A DNA stretch of 64,000 nt, from the NCBI RefSeq assembly GCF_015832195.1, contig NC_052018.1:57473666-57537665 (forward strand). Reading direction: 5' to 3'. The notes under the pieces are model-generated. The model was given only the letters and a program-made list of their open reading frames with translations, was not told where the DNA came from and made no database searches. Positions 27,370 to 38,500 of this stretch are shown here, piece after piece (the stretch's first letter is position 1; every line of letters starts with the position of its first letter). The DNA comes from Motacilla alba alba (lineage: Eukaryota > Chordata > Aves > Passeriformes > Motacillidae). Made by a program: the position numbers and the translations under genes.

Positions 27370-27720
27370 TACCTTTTTCTTTCTGAAAAGCCTCTGAAGA
27401 TGTGCATTGCACAGTCTCCCTAGGCAGCATATTTTGTCGTTTCTCTATCCTTATTGTTTGAAATTTTTTGAGTACATTTAATCAAAATCTCCTTTGCTTC
27501 AGTTTAGGTTCATTATTCCCTGCACTCACCACATGAGATGCAGAGCACATTATTTCCCCCAGCTTTATCAACACATCTGCATTTTATAAACAAAATATTT
27601 CTGTTTCCTTTAGTCTTTCCCTGTAGGATATTACAAAAGGGGTATGTCTTTTAGATGTCCAGTCATTTCGGTTGCTTCTCTTCAATTTCTACCAAACTGA
27701 ATTGCATCCTGTGATATACA
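27370..27720 (-). mobile_element. Ancient CR1-like LINE 3' fragment
   Basis: The antisense order matches old CR1 elements: GCACAGTCTCCCTAGGCAGC (27409-27428), TCTCCTTTGCTTCAGTTTAG (27488-27507), GTTCATTATTCCCTGCACTC (27508-27527), then CAGTCATTTCGGTTGCTTCT (27660-27679). It is strongly diverged. The right edge is unclear because similarity fades where a long + strand ORF begins at 27742. Confidence 0.65.
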
Positions 27721-30700
27721 TATAAAACTGATGAACTAGTTTTGTTGCAGTTCTACATTTTGCTGATCTCCTGTCTTCAATCCTGCCCTCCATGTTTTTC
27801 ATTTACTAGTTTCTTAGTGGCATCTTGGAATATTCAACAACTTGAAAAGTGTGTTCAGCACTTTTCTAAAAATCTTTCAGAAAGGCACCTAAGTAGTATT
27901 GCTCTACTTCTGCTCCTTCTTTTGTTCTCTATTCAAACCCTAGCTGATAGCTTTCACCAGCAAGCCTTCTTGATTGTCTATGCATCCTCCTTCAAAATGG
28001 CATTTAGCTTGAAAGAGTGTGCACTGGGATGGCATCCATTACCTCATGTTTTTAACGTGTTCTTGGCATCTTTTGTTACAGCCAATGAGGGCACAGGCTC
28101 TTTTTATGCTAAACAGCACAGTAGGGCTCCTGCTTTCCCAAAGGAGCTAACTAAGGATTTGGGAAGTTTAACATATCTATCTTGGTTGTACAACAACCAA
28201 GAACAGCCAGGTTTTAGCTGCCAGTTTTCAGACAATCTTGGGGTCACTATGCATACATTCTTCTGCAGAATGCATGAAGAAGTAGGGGTGAGAAGACCTG
28301 AAGTAAAGCAGGACTATTGGCATCAAAATTTCTAAGTCACTACTGTCAGTCTAGCTTTCTTTTTTTTTCTTCCCAGATTCATTCCTAAATTCCATAACTC
28401 ACCACTAATTGCCAAGCAAAATGGATAAACCACATTATGTTCCTCCTTTACAGGCTGGATAAGTTATGCAGAATAACGTATTATCATTCTTCATTATTTC
28501 TTGAGTGCAAGTGAAATGGATTGTGTAGCAGAGGTGACAGGTACCATTCTGGGAGACGACTGATCCTGACAATTATCAATCTAGGTATTAATGTCTTACT
28601 CCTTAACCCATACTATCTTTTAATATTTTTGTTTATCTCTTTTTATGAACTAGTCCAAATGCTTTCACTCATTTTCTCCCTTTGCATTTCACCAAAGGGT
28701 TAATACTTCTATGTAAGCCGAGTGGGATTCAAGGGCAAAACAACAATCAATATTACTAGAGGCTGTGGGATGTTAATTGTCCAACCCTGCTTCCTGGTTT
28801 GTTTTGCTGTTGGCTTTTTTTTTCAAATCTTTGCCTTTATTGATTTCCTACGTCCCCACTAATCCCTTCCAGAAAAAAGGATGGCTGTCACATCTTTCTA
28901 AATAAAAGTGACAGCACGGATGGTGGTGCTCAGGTGAACAATCATAGGCTATTTGTACCAGGAACTGCCAATGTTATTGAGGGCAAGTGCAAGTAAACAG
29001 AGGTTACCCACTTCTTTAGTTGCTACCTATCCTCCACACAAAGTGCCATGACAGCACAGTCTGTGCATCCTAACATGTCTGAACAACAGGCACCAGAGAT
29101 GCTTGGAGGTGTTGTTGCTGACACTTGAGAGCTCTCTAAATTTCTGACTGCGTTCTGAGACACAGCAGTGGGAGCCCAGGCTGCCTGCCTTTGCACACTG
29201 GAGCTCTTCCACAGAGACCTCCTGCTCCAAAGGACCCTGTGTCCTTTCCCACCGCTGCTGCTGCAAGAGCAGCTGGGAGAGCCAGAGGTGAACATCCCAA
29301 ATCCCATGTAAACTGCCAAGACAGGCAATCATTAGGAGCCTGAAGGGCAGGTTTCTGCCTTCTGAGGACACGAGCTGGGCAGCCATCAGCAGAACTGGGG
29401 GAAGGAGAGACTGCACCTATGGACAGCTGATATAGAGGGGTCCTAATGAGTGTTCTTGTCTGGGAGCAACTACAGAGGTGTATCTTGTGGCCCTGCATTA
29501 TATGAGTAAGGTGAGAGTTTGGAGGAACAGAGCTACGGCCACCGCTGGCAGATTCAGGGCATTGTGGTTTCTAGCCATGACTGGTGTTGGGAAGAAGTGA
29601 GGCTGCAGTCACAGTCACATTCCATGCTTGGATCTCTGCTCTGAGACAGGAAGAAATTGTCAGCGTGCATATTTTGTAGGAAATAATGAGTGTATGTGTG
29701 GAAATTTATTTTTCCCTCTATTTTTTCTGTCTCATGTAGCACTTACCTTGTACCTGAGTGTATCTTTGCCAGCGTAACCTAAGAGTATCAAACACTCTCC
29801 TCCTGAAATCCAAAAGTTCCAGAGTTTCATTATCACAATCTCAAGCTATAAACAGATAATATTATAAGCAAAAGGGACAAGAGCAAACACTTCAATATAA
29901 CAAATATTTGCTTTGCACCATTATTTTATCTGACTCATATTATTAGAGTTACTGTTTTTACTACAGGTTAAACAGCAGCAGATTGAGCAATGAGCCACTA
30001 TTCTCTTCACCAGGAAGAACAAAGGACAAAGCAGCCCATGGTAACAAACATTTGTATGAGCCAGACTGTGATGAGCTTTGTAATAAAGGCAAAACAAGCC
30101 CAAAAAGTAGGGGTTTGGAGCATCAAAAGGATGATGAGCAAGAACAAAAAGTCAGCAGTGCTGAGAGTGATAGATTGACACAAACACAGTGTCTTTGGAG
30201 TATGGAACATCAATATTACAAACAGATGAAAAGCAATTATAAATGAAAACAAAATCATAATATATCTGGAAAGACAAGAAAGTTATCAGTCAGAGGGAGG
30301 GGCATTAATTAGGACATGCAAAGTAGGAAATCACTTAGAGACACAGAGCCCATTAGCAGCTCATAGCCCCAAGCTAAATTCAAATAAGAGACTCAAAAAC
30401 GACACACACGGTCTAACACACATGGGGTACTGCTGTGATGAAAGCAAAATTAGTTCTGCAGTGGTTTATGAAGTATGGGAGTATCCACCTGAAGTGATGA
30501 TGAGGCTTACTGATGAGGAGGATGGCAACACTGATCCAGACAAGGCAATGCTCAACCATGACCCCAGTGCCCACAGTAGAGAGGTGAGACCTCCTCCCAG
30601 CTGAACGGGATGTCAAGGCTCCTCACAGATGAAACACTTTTCATACACAAAAATACACTTTTCTTACACATCAATTAACTCAGGATGGTGTCTACAGGCT

Positions 30701-33700
30701 TCTCAAATGCTGTCACCAGGCACAAGACAGCCTATCTGGTTGATGGAAGTTTCCAATAATCATGCAAAAGAGAAGCCCTGCAACAGGGAATCTCAGTGGT
30801 GAGCCTGGAGCGAAGTCTCACAGCTCACCAACAAGATGCCACACAGAGCTTTTGAAAAGCAGAGTTAGCCAGTAGGCAAAAACTTTCCAGCCTTGCAAAA
30901 ATAATGGAGTCTATCATTACACACCTAGGAGATTCCCTGGCAACTTATGAGTATTTTGTTAACAAGCCAAGGAATACAAGCATGAAATGACTCCTACGAT
31001 TCTGAGAACATGTAAAAGCAAATGTGCATTTCAATAAGGAAATAAAATCACCAACTGGTGTGTACTTTGCAGTATTAAACAATTTTGGGTTGCTGAAAAT
31101 CTCCAGCTATGAGTCTTTCACTCAGCTATTAATTTCTTCATGAATACCTCATCACGTGAGGTAGAAAGCACCAGAACTAAACTCACATGAATGCCTGAAA
31201 GACAAATGCCTTAGGAAAATAACAAATGCTAAACCCAATAAATTTCATTACACATTCTGCTTTATTTCAGAGTCCAGCAATTATTATGTCCAAAGTTGTT
31301 CAGAAAAAAACATGGAAAAGCGTAAGAGAAGTTGCTATGCAACAATGGAAAGCCATGGAGAAGACACAAGCTGCAGGAGTCCTTCCTTTGAGCAACCTCT
31401 GGGGAATGGTCTCTCTGTGGAGAGCTGCATTACAAAAGAGGTCTTGGTTTTGGCCACTGTAGTGTTTGACAGCATAGGAAAATGGGTATTCAGACTATCA
31501 CTGGAGATAACAAATCTAAAGGTAATTTAGTAAACAGCAAGCTTGCCTGGAGAAGAACCTCTTAGGTACAGAAATGAGTCTATGCTGACATTTGTGGCCA
31601 GCACTGATGGGAAGTATCAATTGTTTAGGAAGAGAATAAATGTGCTGTCATAGAGGGTTACTAAAGGTGAAAAGGCAATTAATGCTCAGGGCATTGAATC
31701 TGTAAGGGTCACTGCCTACGCCTCCTGAAAAATTAGTCCATATGTTCTGTATTATTTTCTTTAGCTGCAAAACAAATTAGGACTGTACAATATACTCATG
31801 GAAAGTGGATACAGCCTCATGTTGCTTACATTCACAAGAGATTCCCACATCCACTCTTTGGGAAAGAAACATAAGGAACTGCAGGTTATGCAAGTGTTCC
31901 TCTGCCTTTGGTGTTTCCTATTTTATGTTGTCTGTTCTTTACTTATCCTGTCACCTGATATGATGCTCTTGTGAGAGAGCATGATCACACAGAAAGAGCA
32001 CAATATTTCAAAAGTGTAGTATTTTCTCTTCCCTTTGGCTTTATTGATCAACCATTAGCTTTAGACTAAATGCTGCATTGTGATTTTGATTCAGCTGCTG
32101 AAAAAACCTCGTCTATGAAGCCTAATCTCTTACGCACTGAATTCATTCCTTAAGGTAGGTCTAAAACTAAGGCTGAAGTTTTGGGAAGGATTGTCTTTCC
32201 CCTGCCACATTTACTCTTGTATTTGTTATGGGTGTAACCATTAATGGTTCCGTTGCGGTATGGAGAAGTATTTGTGAGGAAACTTCTCTCTCCAAGAAAT
32301 GCTCTCATATGCCTCCAGTCACTCAGGAGCAAAGCAGAGATTGTGCCCACACTGTACTGCATTGATCGTTCCCAGGATATTAGCAGATCTAAACGTTTTT
32401 TCTCAACTTTGACTTTTAAACAACTAGTTCTTTCTTTCAAATGAAGCAAAATCACTGCAAAAAAGATTCTTGGCAGCAGTTTTTGCTCTGGCTTCCTGAG
32501 GAATGCGCTCATTTTAAAAACTGAATGAAAAACCAATGGCACATAAAACTGCCTCATGACAATGCTGGCAGTTCTACCAGTTTCTCATCCACCCACATTT
32601 ACCAAGCACTATGCATTATGTTAGAATTGTAACTTTGAAATTATAACCTCTGAGGACATGCTTTTTAGTCACCAGTATCTAATTTTCTACTTTCAGAGTG
32701 TTGTGGAAGTGTTATTTGAATAGCGGGTACCAGATTTTAAATGTCTGCAGTGATTACAATATCCTGTTAGTGATAGTATCAGGAAAGTCCTTCAGCTGAG
32801 ACCTCTTGGATTCTCACACTCAAATAAAATATTTTAGCCATCTGTTCACCTGATATTTGCTACATCAGAGAAGAAAAAGCTCAATATTTTCTAGTCAGCT
32901 TAGGCCCAGCATGGAACACCTCAGTGTTCTTTTGGCTCCAGAAAACATCCTATTATGGCAAAAGTTTGGGTATTCCTATTTTATATCTCATAGAATATAT
33001 CCCAAGTATGATGCTTAATATGACTTTTAAAAGCCTCTTAAGCAATATTGACCTTCTTTCATATTAATCATTTTTTTTCTCAGCAACTGTAAACATCAGC
33101 CAGTCTGTAAAGACAGAAGTGTTCCTGCTCTGAACAAGAAAGTTTCAAGTTTTGTGGCTGAGTACGTCAGCACCAGACTTCCAACATGACATGCACAGCT
33201 GCAGACCCAAATTATAGGCCACTCCAAACACAAAAGTTTAAAAAACAGCCACTCCCCTCTTTCAAAAACTCTTTTGTATTCTTTTTGGTTTCTCTAAGAA
33301 CAAGTTGTTGATGATGGTATTTTCCTACTGCATTTACACAAGCCTAGAGTTATAAAAGCCAGGCAGGCAGCACAATCCATCTGGAAGTTGATAGTCACTT
33401 GTGTAATGGCTGCCCTGTGAATAGGGCAGACTTCTTGCATAAACTCACATTTGTGGGATATGATTTTTCTCAAGTTCTGCTTGCAGCCCAAGCTTCAAGC
33501 GTGACCTAAGCTGGTACCTAGTTGCAATTGCTCAATATCTCTGAAAATCATGTGGTCCCTACACACTGATAAGGAGCTTAATCCCATATGCTTTGCTTTG
33601 AAAAACTCGTGCTTTTTAAGATGAAAATCTAAAAGCTATCATAGCATTTCAGACCAGTAATAAGATTTTATCAGATTATGATCCCTTTAGTGGCACAATC

Positions 33701-34365
33701 TATGTTTTACCTAAATAGCCTGATGAGGCTCAAATGCCTCATGCTAGCCTCTTTCTGAGAGGTGTGTCCCATGCTGGGAGCAGAAGAAGCTGAAATGTCA
33801 GTGCTACCACATGGCCATGCCAAACAGCAGCAAGGATCTGCCTGAGGCAGATATAGCCAGGCAGATGTGGCCAGTGACCCATGCCTCCTTCCCCTCTGTT
33901 TCCTGCTGATTTAAGACATTCACTCTCAGGGCAGTGTGGACAGTAGATAATTCCCACAGCCATACCCAAACTTGGGACACCAAGCACGTCCAGTCCCAGC
34001 TCTGCACATGCAAGAGGTCGACTTCTGCCCCTTGTCACCGGCGAACCTCTTTGCCAATGGGGATGGTTTGACATCCCTACCCAGCGCCTGTGCTATGTTG
34101 GCTGTTTACTTGCAGTCATAGGCACATTTTGTGTGTAGGATGGGCCATCAGTGATTTCACTCAGTATCTCCTGCTAGACAAGAAGCTGCTGAAAGTACTG
34201 ATGCTAACCTGGGTATTTTAGAAAGCCATCTCCACATGGCTTAATTTTACACTGCTGGTAACTTGAAATATCAGTTCTTGGGGTTCACTACTGAAATCAT
34301 TCATGCACCACACACAACACGAAGAGAAGAAAAATTCAGCGTTTTAGTGCTGCAGGTCTGCAATG
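27721..34365. other. Proximal upstream region of PPP1R14C
   Basis: It contains a 197-codon open + strand frame at 27742-28335 that I do not recognise, and a mildly GC-rich patch at 29030-29500 with overlapping - strand frames. Otherwise it is AT-rich sequence without named repeats or exons. Confidence 0.5.
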
Positions 34366-34389
34366 TATATAAACGTAGTGTGCGTGACG
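34366..34389 (+). promoter_or_regulatory. TATA-like box with a CRE half-site just upstream of the CpG island
   Basis: TATATAAA at 34366-34373 is followed by TGACG at 34385-34389 in a GTGCGTGACGG context. If used as a core promoter, transcription would start near 34400 and give a 5' leader of almost 500 bases. A weaker TATA-like CTTTAAG at 34778-34784 would instead give a leader of roughly 85 bases. The sequence alone does not decide between them, and dispersed CpG-island initiation is also possible. Confidence 0.35.
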
Positions 34390-34592
34390 GGGCAACGCTG
34401 CATTTCCTTACAGAGAAAAAAAAAAGTCATAAACCACCCAGCGAGCGTACGCTCCCCGGGAGCGCCCTGCCGCGGGCACAGCCGTTCCGCCTCCGCCGAC
34501 GAGGGCCGCCCACGTCCTGCCGGCACCGGGGCAGCCCCGCGGCACTCTCGGGGCGCTCCACACTCCGCTCCAAGCTGCTGACGCCGGGCACG

Positions 34593-34637
34593 CCGTGCCG
34601 TGCCGTGCCGTGCCGTGCCGTGCCGTGCCGTGCCGAG
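34593..34637 (+). repeat. (CCGTG)8 pentanucleotide repeat in the PPP1R14C promoter
   Basis: Eight perfect CCGTG units run from 34593 to 34632, followed by a degenerate CCGAG unit. Looser relatives (CCGCGCCGTGCCC) continue to about 34690. Each unit carries one CpG. The tract lies about 260 bases before the start codon, so it is promoter or 5' leader depending on the true transcription start. Confidence 0.95.
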
Positions 34638-34769
34638 CCGATCCTACCGCGCCGGGCTGTGCCAACCCGACCCGCGCCGTGCCCAGCCGAGCCACACAGC
34701 CCCTCCTCTGTCCCCGCCCCAGCCGGTCCGGGCCCACCCCCGGCGGCGGGGCCGCTGCGTCGCCGAGCC

Positions 34770-34817
34770 ATGCGAGGCTTTAAGCGGCAGGTGCGGGGGA
34801 GCGGAGCACACGCGTAA
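34770..34817 (+). other. Possible upstream ORF in the PPP1R14C 5' leader (15 codons)
   Basis: An ATG at 34770 with G at -3 opens a 15-codon frame (MRGFKRQVRGSGAHA) that stops at TAA 34815-34817, 75 bases before the main start. It matters only if transcription starts upstream of 34770. It does not overlap the main start, so reinitiation would be possible. Coding value of the peptide is unproven. Confidence 0.3.
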
Positions 34818-34892
34818 GCGGCGGCTGCTGCGGCCCGGCGGTAGCGGCGGCGGGCGCCTTTCGGCTCGGCGGGAGCCGCGGCGGAGCGGAGC

Positions 34893-35177
34893 ATGTCGGT
34901 GGCGACCGGGGGCAGCGAGGCGGCGGCAGCAGCGGGCGGAGGCGGCGGGAACCGCGTTTTCTTCCAGAGCCCCCGTGGCGGCGGCGGGAGCGGCGGCTCC
35001 TCCGGCAGCTCCTCCCGGGAGGACTCGGTGTCGGCAGCGGCGGCCGTGGTGCAGGTCCAGCAGCGGCGCCACCAGCAGGGGAAAGTGACGGTGAAATACG
35101 ATCGGAAGGAGCTGCGGAAGCGGCTGGTGCTGGAGGAGTGGATCGTGGAGCAGCTGGGGCAGCTCTACGGCTGCGAG
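34893..35177 (+). CDS. PPP1R14C: PPP1R14C (KEPI) coding exon 1, 95 codons, C-terminus outside the window
   Basis: This is the first coding exon of a phosphorylation-dependent inhibitor of protein phosphatase 1 (PPP1R14/CPI-17 family). In this family, phosphorylation of one threonine by PKC-type kinases turns the protein into a strong inhibitor of the PP1 catalytic subunit in the cytosol and at membranes. The translation starts MSVATGGSEA. Residues 10-53 are low-complexity Ala/Gly/Ser with a conserved RVFFQSPRGG block (21-30) and SSREDS (40-45). Residues 56-63 are Gln/Arg-rich. The family core starts at GKVTVKYDRKELRKRL (63-78), followed by EEWIVEQLGQLYGCE (81-95). Thr66 corresponds to the regulatory Thr73 of human KEPI and Thr38 of CPI-17. 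From memory the human exon encodes about 102 residues, so this exon is slightly shorter, in the Gln and Gly/Ser runs. The start has A at -3 and matches the family N-terminus. The exon ends in phase 0 before a GT donor. The following acidic segment and the helical C-terminus are expected on later exons beyond 64000. Confidence 0.95.
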
Positions 35178-35527
35178 GTGCGGGGCCGGGGTCGCGGGGT
35201 CCCCGCCGCGGTTGCTGTCGCCTCAGTCCCCTCGCCCGCCGCTGCGTCCCTCGCCCCTGGCATCCTCCTTCTGCTCCGAGTCGTATTTCGGCGGTGGGCA
35301 GAGGAGCGCTGTCACCGCCACCTCCAAATGACATTCCCGGTCCACCGCCTCCACCCTGCCGCTGCCCCGCGCCTCAGTGGTGCCTCGGCTCAGGGAATGG
35401 TGAGAGGTGCCCCATGCCTTATAGAAAGGGTGTCCCCCGTGCCCTCCGAGGTGAATAAGAGGGGACCGCCCTTTGGGGACGGGCGGTGGCTGCCGCACGG
35501 CCGGGCACGGAAGGGTCCCTTTCCTCC

Positions 35528-35546
35528 GGGGGGGGGGGGGGGGGGG
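35528..35546 (+). repeat. 19-base G homopolymer in the 5' part of intron 1
   Basis: An uninterrupted run of 19 G residues lies about 350 bases after the exon 1 donor, inside the CpG island. Such runs can form G-quadruplexes on the coding strand or RNA and are prone to length change and sequencing error. Confidence 0.9.
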
Positions 35547-38500
35547 CCCGGCGGCTGCGGCAGGTCCGGGAATGCCAGGAGGTTCGCCCGCGGCTGTGGT
35601 GGCCGGGAGCCGCTGTCCCCGCAGCCCTCCAGGGCAGGGCGGACCGGGGCTCCGAGGCGCCTTCCGCGGGCTGGGCGGGCTCAGTCTCCGTTAGATGCGA
35701 GCTGGCCCAGCGCCGGGAGCTCGGCGGGTCGGAGAGCAGAGCGCTGTGCTGGGCACAGGGAGAGCAGCAGGAGGGAGCGGGACCTGCGCGGGGGCTGTGC
35801 GGAGGCGGCTGTTGTAGAGGAAAGACGCCGGTGCGGGTACGGTCCCCTCTGGATCGTGGTTTTGTGTTATCCCGACCTACAAGAGCGGGGTAGATACTGG
35901 CCAGGAAATTTCAGTGAGCAATTCGGGGATCATTAGGACGCGAATCGAAAATGCTGGGGGCTTGTATGTACGTATCAAATCTGTTTTTCTGTTACTCTGG
36001 GCAAAGAGCGAGTGTCGCCAGAATGAATTCTCTTCTGTAGAGGACAGATGAGAAGGAGGATGTTTCAAGATTGTTCAGAGAAATGGCAACTGTTGTCTTC
36101 CTTGTGGAGATAACGATGTTGTAAACCTTCAAATCCCCAATGGATCATATCTCCCTTCCACCTCGGGTATTTACTCTTACCAGAACGTTAAGGCTAAAGT
36201 GAGGTTCGCACATACTTTTCCCATCAGTCGTCTAATTCACTTTTGATAGAGACTTCTGAAATGAGATTTGTTGAAGCCAGATGTGAACTTTGCAGCCAGC
36301 ATGTCCAGGAGCCAACACCTCACTCCCGAGCATGCTGGAGCTAGGAAGACGAGAGCTTGACAGTCCTTGAGGTGTGGGTGTCTTTGGTGGATGTGAAAAT
36401 ATAAATAACCTGGATGGAATATCTAGCACACACATAATACAAATGTTTAAAGAAACTCCTTTAGTCTCAAAAGTGATTTATTGGCAGAATTGTTAGAATG
36501 ACACATAAAATGTGCATGTGTCAAGTTAAACCTCCTCAACTGTTCACATCCATGAGCTGTGGGAAGGAAAGATACAAATGGAAACTCCAGTTAAAAATAA
36601 TAAAAACAAGCAGTTCTTAGTCTTTGTCTTGGTGTGACTTGCCTCTCCAGTCTCATGACTTGTTTGGCCACATAGCCTGTAGACTATGAGGCCGGAAGGG
36701 TTTACAGCTGTTTGTGTGAACTGATGATTCTGTGCCTGTGCAAGCTGATAATGCAGTTAGTGTCTGGCCTGCTGGATCTGTCCTCTGGTTTGACTCTCAC
36801 CGCTCAAAAGCACCAGACCTGTTTGGGCTGTGTCCTTTTGACATACAGGTGAACTTGTTCTGTTCATAAGAAAGGATGTGGTGTATAGGACAAAAGCCCA
36901 ATGGAATTGTTGCTGCTCTTCACAGTATTCAAATCACAGGCTTGTTGGAGGAAAATCATTCAGTCTTTTCCTTATTATAGTTGTTGCTTCCAACTAAAGT
37001 AGAAGGATGTATGCTTTAGAAGGTCTCCATTAAGGTGTAGACCATATGTAGCTGAATAAAAATAACTTGTTAGATGGTTTGGTTTCTGAAGTGACTTTTA
37101 GGGGGAAAAGTGGTTTAGCATAATAGAACAAAATGTTTTTAGATTTGAAGGCCAAGGGCAAAATATTTAAGTCATCTTCTGCTCTTCTTTGCTATTATGC
37201 ATCAACTCTATCCAGAGTCAGCAGAGATGATGGTAGTGAAAAGGTCAAGCTATTAATATGCTATCAGAATAAAGTTGAAGATGTGTGATGAGTGTAGTGA
37301 TTAAAGACAATAGCAATTTAATGCAAGTTGCTTTGCTTGAATCTGCTTGAATTACTTCTAGGCTTAGAGATGTTGCTCTCAGGCTGAAATTTAATCACCT
37401 ATGCAGACAGTTAATAACCCTGTCTGAGGGCAGGTTGGGAGGGGGTTGGGAATTGCTCACTTCAACTTCTATGGAAGATCTACAATTACTTTCCAATGCA
37501 ATGACATTTTAATTCTGTAACGATCTAAAATCTTCCAGGTTGTCTGAAATAGCCATTGAATTTTTAATCCTGGAAGAGCTAACCAATGTCAATGTTCATT
37601 GCTATTCTGATTCAGAGCTCTATTTCTAAGGAGCAGTGCACTTCATTTCTGGGAAGAGCGAAAATAAGTAGGGGATGCTTGCAATGTGGTGCACTGAAAG
37701 TCTTTAAGAAGACTTGCATATCTCTTTGTTAGACTGCATAAATGTAGTGCCTGCTCACTGTTTTCCATTTAAATAATGTTTCTGTTATGCTGAGATTCTT
37801 CAGTAAGTGGATACTTGCAGAAAGATTCCCTTTATTCAAAACTAAACATGTACTCATAGTCTCTCAAGTACTTGCAAGTTAAGTCAGCTATAAGCCTGTC
37901 TTGGCATGGCGACAAAGCTTAGGAGATGAGGTTGGGAAATAACGAGACAGGTTTGTTTGTATTCTTTTTCTACTGGATCTTGTCTTTACTGGTACATTTT
38001 TAGTTTTAAAAGTTGGATGCCAAGCAATATAATGGTGTTGGGGGTATGACTTAGAAGGAGCTATTTGAGACTATTTTTAATGCAGACACCTCAGTTATAT
38101 GACACAGAGATTAGCTTTAAAAAGGTTACTTCCACATGATGCAGACTCTAGGGATAAAAGACCCTTTACCTGAATGGTAAAGGTTGTCAAGGTAGAAAAC
38201 TTTAATAGGACCAGAGAGACTTAAGCAGGATTTTTTTTGACACCAGAACCTGCCAGGCTAACGTGCTAAGGTCAGGTGCTTCAGGTGAGTATTGGTCTGG
38301 CTGTCTGCTTCTGGGACTGCCTCATTAAAAAAAAAAAAGTTTTATAACCTGTTTGTTCTGGTTTCTGTGAGTGATGAAACTGAGGTTATGTTTGCAGGTT
38401 GGTATATTGAAAATGCAGTGCCTTAATTGCAGGACTTGAACTGGCTTCAGTGTTGACCTTTATTAGGTATCTTGGTACTAAAAATAGTTTCTCCACAGAT

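Larger units (their letters stand above)
34430..35870. promoter_or_regulatory. CpG island spanning the PPP1R14C promoter, exon 1 and start of intron 1
   Basis: GC content and CpG density rise abruptly near 34430 from an AT-rich background and fall again near 35870. It is the only strong CpG island in the window. It contains exon 1 and a consensus Sp1/KLF site on the reverse strand (CCCCGCCCC, 34712-34720). Many long stop-free frames appear on both strands here only because stop codons are rare in GC-rich DNA. The edges were judged by eye. Confidence 0.9.

Noticed and set aside
29027..29498. Three overlapping - strand frames of 101-129 codons
   Set aside because: They occupy all three frames of the same strand in a mildly GC-rich patch and none has a recognisable domain, which suggests chance.
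34595..34737. PCRAV-type pentapeptide repeat protein on the + strand
   Set aside because: It is the direct translation of the (CCGTG)n repeat, which reads openly in several frames. There is no sign of a gene.
34263..35334. Many long overlapping frames on both strands of the CpG island, up to 184 codons
   Set aside because: They arise because GC-rich sequence has few stop codons. They are Arg/Ala/Pro/Gly-rich, overlap each other in several frames and match no family. Only the frame starting at 34893 carries PPP1R14 motifs.
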